Below are positions 25,001 to 36,019 of a stretch of 64,000 nucleotides of DNA, piece after piece. The number at the start of each line of letters is the position of its first letter. Within the stretch, counting starts at the first letter, position 1. The DNA is from Chinchilla lanigera (lineage: Eukaryota; Chordata; Mammalia; Rodentia; Chinchillidae). The translations under genes were made by a program, and so were the position numbers. The DNA lies in assembly GCF_000276665.1 (NCBI RefSeq), contig NW_004955476.1, forward strand, positions 9,772,069 through 9,836,068, in the 5' to 3' direction. Below the pieces are notes generated by a model. That model saw only the letters and a program-made list of their open reading frames with translations, made no database searches and was not told the DNA's origin.

Positions 25001-28000
25001 TTTTCTAATAATACAGCATAAAACAGCTGTGTTACTAACACATTATTGCATTTCCAAGATCTCTCTTAACAGCACTGTATCGCCAGTGCATCGGAGCACA
25101 GTCAAGCACTTGTTTCTGAAATGTTAAACTGTCTCAGTTCCTGACATTTCTGCCAGTAACAGTAATGATGATATTAACATAACCCGTAATTCCCAAAGGG
25201 AAACGTGAGAACTACTGTATTCTTTACTCGCCTACCATGGCTACACTGGTAACAGACTATCATTTGGTGAACATTTCGCATTTTGTACACAACAGCAGAA
25301 TGTGTGCTCTCAAGGACAGCCTCAAGCCTGCCACCAGGAACCCTGCTGTAGCGAGGTGTGGTGGCACATGCCCGTCATCCCAGCATTTGCGAGCCCGAGG
25401 CAGGAGGATGTCGAGGTCCAGGCCAGCCTACTCATGAGTTCAACGCAACCTGGACATCTCAGGGAGACGCTGCCTCAGAAAAGGAAGCAAACACAGAAGC
25501 AAGCAAACACCCCAGAGCAGGGGCCAACAACTTTACTCTGTGAAGCGGCGGGTGATCAGCAGGCCTTGTGAGCTAGAGTTTGCCACAACTGCACCACTGC
25601 CAGTCCAGTGACCACACACACCCGAACGCGCAGGAGCACGTTCCAGGAAGACCTGAACTGAGCTCCAGGCCGCAGAAAGCATGGCTGCAGGGAGTTCTGA
25701 GGCCCGCGGGAGGCCGCCCACGTGCATGAGGACTGGCAAGGAACGCCACTAGGAAAGCAGAGCAGAAAGCAACACGATGGGCAGAAAAGAGCAGCAGCAC
25801 CCCAAGGAGCTCTCAGCAGCTGCAGGAAACAGGGCGGCGGAAGAGGGGAGCACAGAGAGGAGCAGAGACAAGCCGGGCGCAATGCGGAAATCACTGCGGG
25901 ACGGCCCGGGCAGCGGCGGGCCGCGCGCCCTGTGACTCTGACGGTGCTACAAGTGCAGCGGGCTCCCTCCCCGGCTTTGAGGAGAGCAAGGGTAATCCCA
26001 AGCTTTCTGGGCTCAACAACCTGGAAAGGGGGCTTGCCTTTCCTAGGGCTGGGAAGGGCGTGGGGGAAGCCTCTGTAGCAAGGGAGACAGGGACTTTGTT
26101 TTGGACATAAAACTCTGAGAGGGCCGTTACCCACCCCCGGGGAGCTATTAAATTAAAAGTGAGAAACATGCTTCCGGAACGCAGGAAGGAGACTGGGGCC
26201 GATGCAGTTCAGGTGGTTCTGGAACATGAGATAGAGTGAGGCACCCACAGTGTAAGTGTACAGAAGCAGGAGCTTAAACCACGAACCCTCCCTCCTCCAG
26301 AGCCTGGGTCACTCTCTAGGCGAGGCCGGCTCTGGAAACTCAGGAGAAGCAGGCGGTACACAGGAAGAAAACCAGGGGCCAGCGGTGTCCTGACACCCAA
26401 GGGAAACCAGGTCCAAACAACAACTGTTTCCAACACTCACAACACAGTGAGTGAGGCCGGGAGGACAGCCGAGAAGCCCCTGGGACGTGGGCAGGCCCAG
26501 GCTGCACGAAGCGGTGGGACCAACCCCTCCCGGAAAGGGCTGCCAAGACGTTGAGCGCGGGCACGTCGCACAGCTCCACCTGACGGAAGACCTCACGTGG
26601 GGCACGTCTGCTGACTGTTCCGTCTATACTTCAGAGTGCTAACTATGCCAGCGTCACGCTGTGGTCAGCCACAGCTCTGGACTAGCACACGTCATCCCCA
26701 TAAAGAGCATGAAGGGGCCCGCGTGGCGGCACAAGTGACGCAGCTCAGGGACACAGTGCTCCGGGCTTAATCCCCAGTAACCAAAAAAAAAGGAAGGAAG
26801 GAAGGGAGGTAGATAAGGAACTGTTTCTTTGTCTTCTTTTCCTCACTGACTTTATAGCTGTTGCTATGATGCCTGGGACCTAGGGCCTTGGGGTCCTGAC
26901 GACAGCGGGCCCTACATAAAATAGGGTTTCAGTTTGTATTCTGTCCGTGGTGCAAGCCAACAGGAGAATGCTGATTCATATTTTCTGTGAAGTGCACCTA
27001 CTTAAAACTTCTCTTTCTTTGATAAAGTAGTGGCTTCCAGCAGTCAACTGAGGCATCACTATAGCACATGCAGAAATGTAAGGTATTCATGATGTCTGAG
27101 CTGCTTATCATTTCTTCTGAGTCAACTTAACTCCTATCCTAGTAGTCCATGCTTGGCCGTACACTGAGGAAGGCATTACCTGCCCTAGGCAGGAGCATCA
27201 AAGTAAGCAAACGCCCCTCCAACAGCACCCTGTCGGGGGCTTCTCAGTTTCCAAGTATTTAGTGGAAGAAATCTAGTTAGAAGGGTTGCTTGCCGTGTGG
27301 ATTTAAACTGTGGAGTGAATAAACTGATTTCACATGACTTAGTCAATGAACTGTTCATATCCTTTTCCGGCAGCTGATAAACAGTGCTTTTTCTTTCATA
27401 TGCTAAACTCTACAGTCGAGGCTCCAAATGACAATGCGGTGTTCTGCTTTCTGAAGCACCTGCACACAAGATTAAATGTCTTTTGCCTGGAATTCAAAAC
27501 CTCTTTCATATCGATCACCTTTACTGTGCAGCTCAAGCAAGATCTGTGTAGTAACGTCCTCATGGTATGGACTACGACAGCTTCTCTAAAGGAGGCAGAG
27601 GAAGACGCCAGGCCTGCTTCCTCTGCCTGCCGCAGCGCCAAAGCGCTTCCCAGAGCGCCGGGACGGAGCGCTCCCCGGCAGGGCTGCGCGCAGCCAGGGC
27701 ACCTGAGGTTTCAGCGTGCTCCAAACCCGGACCGACTCTTGAATAAATCACCTTGATTAACTGAACACATGTGTGAAAGTGCTTGGTTTTATAATAGCTA
27801 CACAATTCGCATGGCCTGAATAACACCCCTGAGAAAAACTAACAAGGAGGAAAACCCCTCAAAAACACTGATTTCTCCGTCATAATCAGTGTGTTCCTAA
27901 TCAGCAACAGCTGCCCTGCTTTCCCAAAGCAACAAGAGCCGCGCACGCGTGTGCAGGAGGCACGGCCGGGCGAGGGCTGGGGATGCGAACAGCCGGGAGG

Positions 28001-31000
28001 AGACGAGGAGCGGCGTGGAGCTGGAGCCGGGGGCGGGCGAGCTCGGGCCCTGCCCTCCTCTCACTGCATTCCGCCGGGCCGTTGGCCCTCCCTGGGCGGG
28101 CTGCTGTTTCAATCATCAAGCGGGTGGGCCCTGCGCTAAGAGGCGTGTCCTTGCCGACCAACGTGCTTCCGTGACACTGCGCGCTCCCCACAGGCGCTAG
28201 GCCACACAGAAGGGGTGGGCGCGCAACGAGGGGGCAGCGCTGTCCGCCTCGTCCACTGAGGACACATGCACGCTCGATGGGCGCTTTCTTGAAACAAAAT
28301 TTTTAAATTTTTCATCTCACATCGTCTGGTACCGAAACCTTTTTGTGCTGTGACTGCCTCACTGTAACCTCCAAAGCAAGTAACATGCTTGAGCACACAG
28401 ACAAGGCCGGGAAGGCAGGCAGAGGGTGTTACCGTGTATCTGTCCTGTTCCCTCTGGGGGCCGCACCCTTTCGGGCCTCAGGCTACACTTGCTACTGCAG
28501 CCACTCTAAGTGACTGGACCCTCTCAGGGAGTGAAGGTGAAATCCCGCCCCCACAATGACACTTTCAAGAACTAAAGGAGAGGCTGCTCCTGATAAAGGC
28601 CACCAAGGCCCCACAGTACCTTCCGCATCACCACCGGCTGCTCATAAGCCCTGCGTGGAGCGGCCCGAACTGCCCCAAGAAACATCTGTCCCGCTGAACC
28701 ACCATCTAGTACGGGTGGTAAATCACAGAATACTTAGTAGTCCAATGATCAAACGCACTTGTTTTGAGACAGGGTCTTACTATGTAGGGCAGGCTGGCCT
28801 GAAACCCACTGTGTAGCCCAGGCTGGCCTCAGACTTACAGTAATTCTCCTGCTTCACCCTCCGGAGGGCTGGGATTACAGGCATGTGCCACCACGTCTGG
28901 CGTTTAAGAGGTTTTAAAAACTTAAACTGCAGCCTTTATTTGATTGTTAGGTTTCTAACTGATGAGGAAGATGACAAACCTTCTAAGCCAGGAATCCAGA
29001 CTGATCTTAGCTATGCTGTCTTGTTTTCATGACCTGGGCAGTTTTGAGAAGCACTGACCAGTGACACTGACCGCACATGTTAGACCAAGGCTGGCTGTCC
29101 GGTGCGGCAGGGAAAGAATTCCACGAAACACGCCCTCCTCTGCCCCTTTGTGGCCCTGTGTCTGTCACTGTGAAGTCACCCTCCCTCACCCGTTAAGGTG
29201 GCACCTGGCAGGTTTCTCCTCTACTGTTGTGACTCTTATTTCTTTTGTAATAAAACCTCAGGAGCGAGACATTGAGACTATGAAAATACTTGTTTCTCCT
29301 CAAACTTCTGTCCAAAAATTTAGCATCCACTGGTAAATCATATCTATATCAACTACTGACATGTCTATATAGGAACTACAATACACCTAACGGCCAAACT
29401 CTTCTCGATTTACTTAAATGATACTGAATGCAGCAATTTCCTTTTTTTTTTTTTTGTACTGGGAATCGAACCCAGGTCCTTGCACTTGCCAGGCATGCAC
29501 TGTGCCACTGAGCTATATCCCCAGCCCAACATTTTCCTTACATTCGAAGGAAAAGTTATGCTGTTTTCTTCATGTATTCAGGCAGTGTTAATCACCTACG
29601 ACAGAAATGAACAACACAACTGAAGTATTACTTACATAACTATGGCTTTTAAAGAAATCTGATGGACCAGTGCTGAGGATTTTGTCTCCTTCCAAGCCAG
29701 TTACTCTTTTACAAATATTTGATTTGGGGTCACTCGGGCTTTTTGCAATCACAATGTCACCTCTGAGGGGGAAAAGTCAAAGGAACACCAGTATTACTTA
29801 TTGAGAATAAACACATGCACGGCAACGGCTTTATCATTTCACAAGGCAACTCAGAGGCGGCCTTGTGCGCGCTCTCTCTGACCCGCTGTGTGGACCTTTA
29901 CGACTGTTCTGGGTCAGAAGCCAAGCAGAGTGATGGAGAAGCCAGTTATAATTTTTTGTGTTACAAGAGGCTAAATTTTCAAATAGTTCCATGAACATTA
30001 ATCTCTGCCATATCCACAGTATGTTACTATTGTAACCTAATTTTCAGAAACAAAATGATGGAAAGGCAAATCCACACAAATGCTTCCAAGTTACATAAAG
30101 CCCAGCAGCGACTGAGTCCAGAGCACCGAAAAAAAGCACTGGCTGCATTTCCCCAGAGCTGAAGGAAGTGAGTAACAGCGTGCAAGCCACAGAATGCTCA
30201 TCTGCACTTCACAGGGCTGCCCGATGAACTTGGCAGTTGAGGGAAACACTCACTTACTTAGGGTTTTTGTTTTATGAGACAGGATCTAACTATGAGGTGC
30301 TGGCCGACCTTGAACTCACTTATGTAGCCGAGGTTGGCCTTGAACTCACAGTGATCCTCTTGCCTCAGCCTCCCAAGTGCTGGGATTATAGGTGTGTGCC
30401 ACCATTACCGGCCTGAGGGAAAAATTCAAAAAAACACAACCAAATAAAATAAGAGTTGAGCAAAGACTGTAAAAAATAAAATGGGATATCAACCACATAA
30501 AACCATTATAGGTCTAATTACACAGGGAAGACAAGATTCCTGGAAGTAATGACAATCTACATAGTAACAGGATAAGAAAGATTTTGAAACGTGGAAAGAA
30601 AAAAGGAGACAAATAATGCAGAACTAATGGCTCCAACCAAATGGAGCAGTGCTCTTTTTGCATAAAGTAAGCAGCATGTGAACTGCTAACTAACACATTT
30701 AAAAGAAATGTAAAAGAACTGTAGCTGAGTATGGCAGGGCACACCTGTAACCTCAGCACACTAGGAGGCTGAGGCAGAAGGATCCCAAGATCCAGCCTTG
30801 CCTGCATAATTGGGCAGGACCCTCCTCACAAAGGAGGGGTGTAGCTTAGTGTGAAGGCTGTGGGTTCAAACCCCAGAACCGTGAAAAAAGGAAAAAATTA
30901 ATATATTTATTACTTGTACCTAGTTCCAGAGATAATTTGATGTCATTTGTAATAAAAGATATATATGTCAAAATAATATCAAAACCTGTAACAATAAAAG

Positions 31001-34000
31001 GAAGATGACAATCAAATCAGCAATTTAATTATTGCTATATTACAAGTATTACAAAGGATCCTAAGCTTTTTGGTAGCCAAGTCAAAAGAAATTAAGATTA
31101 TTACATAGTAACCATTAATTAATAAAATAAAGTTCAGTGGGGTGTAAGGCAAAATTCCCTAAGAAGGGCTCTTATGTACGGGAATGAAAGACACTGTCTT
31201 CCTCAGGGAAACCACAGGGGCAGTATTCGTAACAAGCACGTCTTGAGATCATTCCTGGTAGGAGCAGACTGGTATCAAAGCATTAAATGCTACAGTTTGG
31301 TGGCAAAGTAATACTGCCTCTCTTTGAAGACGGGGTAAACTCTTTCTAATCATGTCAGTGGAACTGTTCAGATGAGCAAGTCTGCAAAAATTTGAACACA
31401 CTATCCATGCTGATCTGGTGTGGCACCGTAAAAGGCAACTTTTTCCATGGGTGCTTTATGCGGTTTAAATTCTGATCAAATACTCACTATGATCATTAAG
31501 CTGTGCACTTAAAATGCAACACAAATCGTAATTCAGTCAAGCTGTCTTTACAGAAAGCAGTACTAATGGAGACTGCATTTTTGGTAGTGTACCCAGATAA
31601 GTGCATAAAGATTAGATCAATATGTATCTACTGGACTCAACCCTTTCAAAAAGTGTTTCAAAAGAAACTTAACAGACCCATTACTTAACATTTCCCTTTT
31701 CATTTGCAGTTGTAAGCATCCTTCTCCTACTAGATACCATGCTTCAGAAACGAAACAGCAGTATCTCAGTCATCTTACTCTTTATAACGTATTCTTTATG
31801 ATTCTTATCAGGGAGGCGCTTCTTAGCTGTCTGTTGAAAGAATAAGACACAGAGGCTGTGACTGTCGCACCCATGAGTGTTCTGTGCAGCTGACGGGAAA
31901 AGCCATGTGCTTAGACACTACACACACTGACTTTTACTGGTGCCTACATGGAAGGCTCTTCTATCTTTACAAACAGGCAACCAGCAACAGAACCTCACCA
32001 GGGGCCTGAAGCTCCCCTGCAATCTCAGCATTCTGTGCCACAGGTAAGAAAACAAGGGCAGTGATATTTTAAAAGTGTTCGTTAACAACTGGAAACTTTA
32101 GTGCTAAATGTTATTTTGCTATGTCTGATACGATGCAGACTTTGAGCTCTTCTACAACCAGCTGGGCCCCAAGACAAGAAGTTTAAAAGGAAACCCTCAA
32201 CAAATCTGTTTACTGTAAAAATAAGACACTGAGCTGTTCATTCAAGAACTATTCAGCCAATAGTTTCAGCCCTTAAGGGTGCTTTATAACAGAAACTTAC
32301 CTTCATGCTACAGTGAGGCTGACACCCCAGTTAATGCAAGAGCTGTATAACGTTCTTTTGACAAAGTCAAAAAGAAAGTAGAACTAGAATACAGCTGCTT
32401 TATGATTTTTAATATACAATCCCTATATCTAAAATTAGGTTTCCTGCAACAGATCTGAACAGTTCACAAGGATCATGTTAGTACATATAGCTTAAGCATT
32501 TCCATCTGCAGAACCAAGGGCTAATGACAGTAAATAGGAGGAGGGGCTTTATATTATTCTTGACAATTTTTCAATAAGAAATGGGCTAGAGCCAAGGTGG
32601 ATAGTGAGACAGAAATGCCTAGACCTACTTAACTATACCATAATTAAATACAAGTGCAGACAGTCACATTTATATTTAAGATGAAAGCTAGTACAGATTA
32701 ATTATAAACGAACTCAAAAATTTTAGAGTCAGAGTTGCCCTTTTATATAATGTCGTACTCTAAAAATCATGAACTGGTCATCATAGGTTATACAGAAAAA
32801 ATTAAAGTCATCAGCAATCAAATTATAGGGTAATTTCTTTTTTTTTTCCCGGTATCGCAAATCAAACTGACGACCTTGTGCTTGCCAGGCAGGAGTTGTG
32901 CTGCTGAGCTAAATCCCCAGCCCCTTACAGGGTACTTTCAAAAGTTACCCGGAACAGTTAGTTGATATGTAGCACAGTTTTAAACTCCCTAGGTGTTGAC
33001 TCAGAATACCAGGACCCAGTGACACAGTGAACCATGTTCACATGTGAAAGAGATGGCTAACTGTCCAGTGACCCAAGAGGCTGCAAGTGCTTAGGGAAAC
33101 TTAAAACCTCTGACTGGAGAACTATTTCACTCAAAATTCTATCTAGTTAGTCTTTAATTTGATGATTTACAAAAGTGTTTTTAAGGGTAAAGTGAAGATA
33201 CTACAGAGAAGTACAACACGTACATGCACTGTTCTTGTAAGGTGAATATAACCACAATGGAAATTTACCTTTGGATACCATAAAAGTGTCGGCTGAGATT
33301 TTCTGCAAAGACGATATCTGAATTTTGAATGGTAGGCTCCATTGATGGTCCAGAACACTGAAAAAAGAGGCAGTTTTGTAATTTGAGTTCAAATCCTCTT
33401 TAAGTTTAACAGAAGTCATTTCAGTGGCTTCTAAGACAAGCCGATGTTCTTCCAGCTTGCGGGAAGAAGATTCCTAAATTGGCAGTTCCCAAGTAAGCTT
33501 CCTTCTAGAATAGCTACCATGCTGGAGACACAAGTACAAGTGGCTTATTGAAATATTTACACAACGTAAGTTTATCTGTTTCCAAATGATGGCCACACTG
33601 CAGGGGGAAGCTCCAAGAGCACAGAGACCTGCGCCTCACTTCCCCAGCTCAGTAACGAAGGCCAAGATCAGCACTCTGCATAAAACGGAAACTCAAAACT
33701 TCTCCTTGAATGAATGGATGACTGCTTTTTGCTATTGTCAAACACCACCCAGAGCCTATGAGCTGAATGATGTCACACTACTGTCACTGCACTGCAACCT
33801 ACCCTCCTCTTCCAGGAAGTGGCTTCTTCATCTGATGGGGCTGCAACTACGTTTTCTGCTGAGAACTGCTGGCATAATAATATGCACTTTAAAGACAGTC
33901 ATATTTGTATGTCTTAAGACTATAATCTCGAAATATACCTCAAAAGTAGAATAAACAATGCCACTTAAAACCACACACACATTAAGTCTCTTGCTACCCT

Positions 34001-35094
34001 ACTTATTTGTAAATAAAACTTTACTCAAAATTTTCCACTCAGTCTAAAGTAACAAAGAATACTGTGAAAGTCTGTTTGCTACTTCTAAAAGTGCCAATGT
34101 TACTTACAAAAATTGAGGGAAGTTTCAGTTAAACAGATTTGTATAACAGCAGCACATCTTAAAAGTATACGACTGTTGATCTGCTAAGGTAAAACTAATA
34201 CAACAAATAATCACAACAATTACACATTTGCTGGTTAATCAATCGATCAATCAGTCAGATATTCCTGCACTGACATGACAGAAGAGCTGAGTGGTCAGCA
34301 CTGGCAGGCTCACGATGCAATACCGAGAGCAGGTACCGGCTGGAGGTTCAAAGGGCCCCCTTTAACGTTTCAATGCTGACATGGCAAAATAATTATTCGA
34401 TTTAAGGAGCTAAATGCAGTACTTATGAGTAAGTTTTGGAAATCAGACAAATTTTGTGAAAATTCCACATCTGCTGCTTACCTGTAGGACCTGGAACAAG
34501 ATATTTAATCTTCCTGAACTTATGTTCCTCATATGCATAATGGGTTGGTATTATTATCTCACAGAAGTGTAAAAGACTAAATGACTTAGTAAGTGTATAA
34601 CATCGAGCATTTCCTGGAGACAGTAAATAGTAACATTCGATACATGGTAACTATTACGAGGCCATTAGGAGAAGCTTATGATCCCCATCACAAACAATAC
34701 AGAACGTATCTGGAGTCATGGTTCTGATATCAGTGCCAATGCAAACATTCTTATATCCCAGTATTTAGAAAGATTTTATGTTTCTGCTTTTACACTTTAT
34801 TCATTAATAACTTCAACTAAAACGAAAGGAAAGCACATTTCCCTTCCATTTAAAAACAGTATATATACTTAAAAGTGAAGATTCTTTTTTTTTTTTTTTT
34901 AGTTTTTCTCCAGTACCGGGAATCGAAGTCACGACCTTGCGCTTGCCAGGCAGGCGCTAAAGTGAATGTTCTTGTATGTAAAAACTCACCATCACAACGC
35001 CACCAACATACTCAAAAGCGCAATGGGCTATGCAACCATACTGAATGGTGTAGCCCACGAGCCGGAAGGTCTTCCCCAGAGCACCACGAAGCAT
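12879..35094 (-). CDS. IMMP1L: IMMP1L, mitochondrial inner membrane peptidase subunit 1 (five coding exons)
   Basis: This is the catalytic subunit of the IMP complex, an S26-family type I signal peptidase. It acts on the outer face of the mitochondrial inner membrane and removes sorting signals from intermembrane-space proteins (DIABLO is a reported mammalian substrate). Exons 35094-34990, 33357-33269, 29762-29636, 13756-13646 and 12947-12879 total 501 bp, or 166 codons plus stop, which I recall as the human length. All junctions keep frame and have GT/AG ends. A hydrophobic N-terminal segment ([20 protein letters not shown]) is followed by SGPSMEPT with nucleophile Ser40, then [10 protein letters not shown] with general base Lys83, GHVWLEGDN (box D) and GLIRGRIFF (box E). 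An in-frame TAG lies 15 bases before the first of two adjacent in-frame ATGs (35097 and 35094). The second gives the expected MLRG start; the first would add one Met. The sequence looks fully functional. Confidence 0.97.
12948..13645 (-). other. IMMP1L intron 5
   Basis: A 698-bp intron with no recognised repeat. Open frames here run through the neighbouring exon and are not independent genes. Confidence 0.85.
13646..13756 (-). CDS. IMMP1L: IMMP1L exon with boxes D and E
   Basis: The acceptor CTACCTGTAG and donor AAG|GTACAG bound a 111-bp exon encoding [14 protein letters not shown] and [16 protein letters not shown]. This is the conserved S26 region that packs around the active site. Confidence 0.96.
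14889..15065 (+). mobile_element. B1-ID composite SINE
   Basis: B1-like head (CCAGGTGTGGT, GGCTGAGGCAGG) joined to an ID-like right half (GAGGATGTGGCTTAGTG). Confidence 0.7.
15807..15991 (+). mobile_element. B1-ID composite SINE
   Basis: B1-like left half (CTGAGGCTGAGGCAGGAG) and ID right half (GGCTAGGAATGTAGCTCAG), with a CA repeat as tail. Confidence 0.8.
15992..16022 (+). repeat. (CA)n microsatellite
   Basis: About 15 CA units grown from the SINE tail. Confidence 0.95.
16295..16455 (-). mobile_element. B1-ID composite SINE
   Basis: T-run, reverse ID end (GTACTGGGGATTGAA), then reverse B1 (CAGGGTCTTGCTAAG). Confidence 0.7.
16782..16860 (+). mobile_element. ID-like SINE
   Basis: AGCTAGGTGTGGCTCAGTGG head with A-rich tail. 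Confidence 0.75.
17813..17851 (+). repeat. GGGTGG/GGC simple repeat
   Basis: Short runs of GGGTGG units followed by six GGC units in a GC-rich patch. Confidence 0.8.
18316..18466 (-). mobile_element. B1 SINE
   Basis: T-run, GAGACAGGGCCTTGC, and the internal B1 duplication (two copies of the TATGTRG...CAGGCT unit). Confidence 0.9.
20131..20376 (+). mobile_element. B1-type SINE split by a later ID SINE
   Basis: The B1 left part (20131-20206) resumes after the nested ID with GGTGAGACTCTGTTTCAAAA. The insert is flanked by TTTAGTGTGGTGA / TTTAGCGTGGTGA. Confidence 0.75.
20207..20295 (+). mobile_element. ID SINE nested in B1
   Basis: GCTGGGGATATAGCTCGGTGG head with an A-run tail. The 13-bp direct repeats lie at 20194-20206 and 20296-20308 with one mismatch. 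Confidence 0.9.
23574..23693 (-). mobile_element. B1 SINE
   Basis: Reverse B1 (GAGACAGGGTCTCTC, CTCCTGAGTGCTGAGATT). Confidence 0.85.
25351..25510 (+). mobile_element. B1-type SINE
   Basis: AGGTGTGGTGGCACATG, then GAGGCAGGAGG and GCCTCAGAAAAGG before an A-rich tail. Confidence 0.85.
26714..26815 (+). mobile_element. Degenerate ID-like SINE
   Basis: GACGCAGCTCAGGGACACAG, TTAATCCCCAGTAACC and an A-run followed by GGAAGGAA. Weak but ordered similarity to ID. Confidence 0.5.
27930..28260. promoter_or_regulatory. CpG-island-like block in IMMP1L intron 4
   Basis: By eye more than 30 CpG dinucleotides occur in about 330 bases, with strong GC content, in a genome whose flanks are CpG-poor. No repeat was recognised. 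A promoter or enhancer role is inferred only from composition. Confidence 0.45.
28761..28901 (-). mobile_element. B1 SINE
   Basis: Reverse B1 with the internal duplication (TATGTAGGGCAGGCTGG / TGTGTAGCCCAGGCTGG). Confidence 0.92.
29442..29527 (-). mobile_element. ID SINE
   Basis: T-run, GTACTGGGAATCGAACCCAG and GAGCTATATCCCCAGCCC. It lies about 110 bases downstream of the IMMP1L Lys83 exon donor in the gene sense. Confidence 0.92.
29636..29762 (-). CDS. IMMP1L: IMMP1L exon with catalytic lysine
   Basis: The acceptor CTTTTCCCCCTCAG and donor TAT|GTAAGT bound a 127-bp exon encoding [15 protein letters not shown] then [14 protein letters not shown]. Lys83 in CKRV is the catalytic general base. 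Confidence 0.96.
30264..30413 (-). mobile_element. B1 SINE
   Basis: Reverse B1 with internal duplication and a CAAGTGCTGGGATTATAGG end. Confidence 0.9.
30722..30897 (+). mobile_element. B1-ID composite SINE
   Basis: B1-like left half (GGAGGCTGAGGCAGAAGG) with a short ID-like right half (GGGGTGTAGCTTAGTG). Confidence 0.8.
32838..32924 (-). mobile_element. ID SINE
   Basis: Complete reverse ID (CCGGTATCGCAAATCAAAC to CTAAATCCCCAGCCCC). Flanks TTATAGGGTAATTT and TTACAGGGTACTTT look like an aged target duplication. Confidence 0.9.
33269..33357 (-). CDS. IMMP1L: IMMP1L exon with catalytic serine
   Basis: The acceptor CTCTTTTTTCAG and donor CAAAG|GTAAAT bound an 89-bp exon encoding CSGPSMEPT to YGIQ. 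Ser40 of SGPSMEP is the S26 peptidase nucleophile. Confidence 0.96.
34465..34665 (+). mobile_element. MIR SINE
   Basis: Ordered similarity to MIR: GGACCTGGAACAAGATA, TTCCTCATATGCATAATGGG, ATTATTATCTCACAG, and an AAATGACTTAGTAAGTGTAT end. Confidence 0.7.
34887..34958 (-). mobile_element. 5'-truncated ID SINE next to the IMMP1L exon donor
   Basis: T-run, CAGTACCGGGAATCGAAGTC and GCTTGCCAGGCAGGCGCTA, with the ID head missing. Direct repeats AAAGTGAAGATTCTT (34872-34886) and AAAGTGAATGTTCTT (34959-34973) show insertion 16-30 bases inside intron 2. Confidence 0.88.
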
Positions 35095-35123
35095 CATTCT
35101 AGGTAGATGCTGCTACCACTGAC
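34990..35123 (-). CDS. IMMP1L: IMMP1L first coding exon (5' UTR end plus codons 1-35)
   Basis: The acceptor TTTACTGCAG lies just right of 35123 and the donor ATG|GTGAGT has GT at 34989-34988. Coding begins at 35094 (or 35097, see the gene entry). The exon encodes the N-terminal membrane segment and ends in phase 0 after Met35. A truncated ID SINE has its target duplication only 16 bases into the following intron. Confidence 0.94.
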
Positions 35124-35434
35124 CTGCAGTAAATTCCAAGAAGAGTCCTGATCAGTACTATTTGAAAACATATATGGAACAGCTCCACGTATCACAACCA
35201 CCCAGAACGTACAAAGTGCCTAAGACAATTTGATTCAGACAGCAAGAGCCTATTTTCATTTTTGCTGAAGATACAGGACAAGTGACAGCCACTGACTGTT
35301 TTGTTCTATCGGATTATATTCAAATATCACTAAGCTTATCTATAAATTAGATAACTAGCAGACTCTGAACTCGTCTGGCCCCTTCCACATTACTTATTCC
35401 CTGGCATTAAGAAACACACTTAAGAAAAGATATT

Positions 35435-35512
35435 GGGCCAGGGAAATAGCTCAGCAGCATAAGCACTTGCCTGGCAAGACAGGTCATGAATTCGATTCCC
35501 GGTACCGAAAAA
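35435..35512 (+). mobile_element. ID SINE
   Basis: GGGCCAGGGAAATAGCTCAG to GATTCCCGGTACCG. Perfect 13-bp direct repeat AAGAAAAGATATT at 35422-35434 and 35513-35525. Confidence 0.93.
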
Positions 35513-36019
35513 AAGAAAAGATATTAACTCTTTCAAAGTAGTAATAGTGTTTCATCTTCGTCTCTTGCTATAATACATTAGTTCTTATCATGTAATGTGA
35601 GGTATCAGAGAAACCACTAGATGTACAGATTCATTTTCAATTGGTTTTTATTAACTTGTGTAATCTTTAATAGATTAACCATTCTGAGGCTTAATAAAAT
35701 GGACATGAAATCTCATAAAATGGTTCTGAGAATCAACTTTAACATATGTCAAAGTGTTCTGTAAATTATAAATTATATTCAGTAGTCAGCTAATCACTGC
35801 AGTACTGATATAATAATGGACCTAAGAAATATACTATGAAACAGCAAAAAGTATCCAACAGTTTAAAGTTACATACATTTAAAATATTAACATCGGTCAT
35901 CTAAAATATTCCCAGTATCTGTCCCTTCCTTTCAATTTACCTCTTACAACTATATTTCAAGCATTTCTCAATTAGTATCCAGGCTACTAAACACTGTTCT
36001 TAGATTAAACTTACCAGAC

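Larger units (their letters stand above)
13757..29635 (-). other. IMMP1L intron 4 (15.9 kb)
   Basis: The largest coding-to-coding intron. It contains SINEs listed separately, a homeodomain-site-rich block at 14130-14340, several GC-rich, CpG-rich patches (17.7-18.25, 22.4-23.1, 25.55-26.65 and 27.93-28.26 kb), and otherwise unique sequence. Many open frames over the GC-rich parts have no family resemblance and no splice context. Confidence 0.85.
29763..33268 (-). other. IMMP1L intron 3
   Basis: 3.5 kb, AT-rich to the right. It holds three SINEs (30264, 30722, 32838) and otherwise no recognised feature. Confidence 0.85.
33358..34989 (-). other. IMMP1L intron 2
   Basis: 1.6 kb. It contains a MIR at about 34465-34665 and a truncated ID SINE at 34887-34958. 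Confidence 0.85.

Noticed and set aside
25556..26134. 192-codon - strand frame
   Set aside because: Low-complexity proline/arginine-rich translation of a CpG-rich patch with overlapping frames on both strands and no recognised family.
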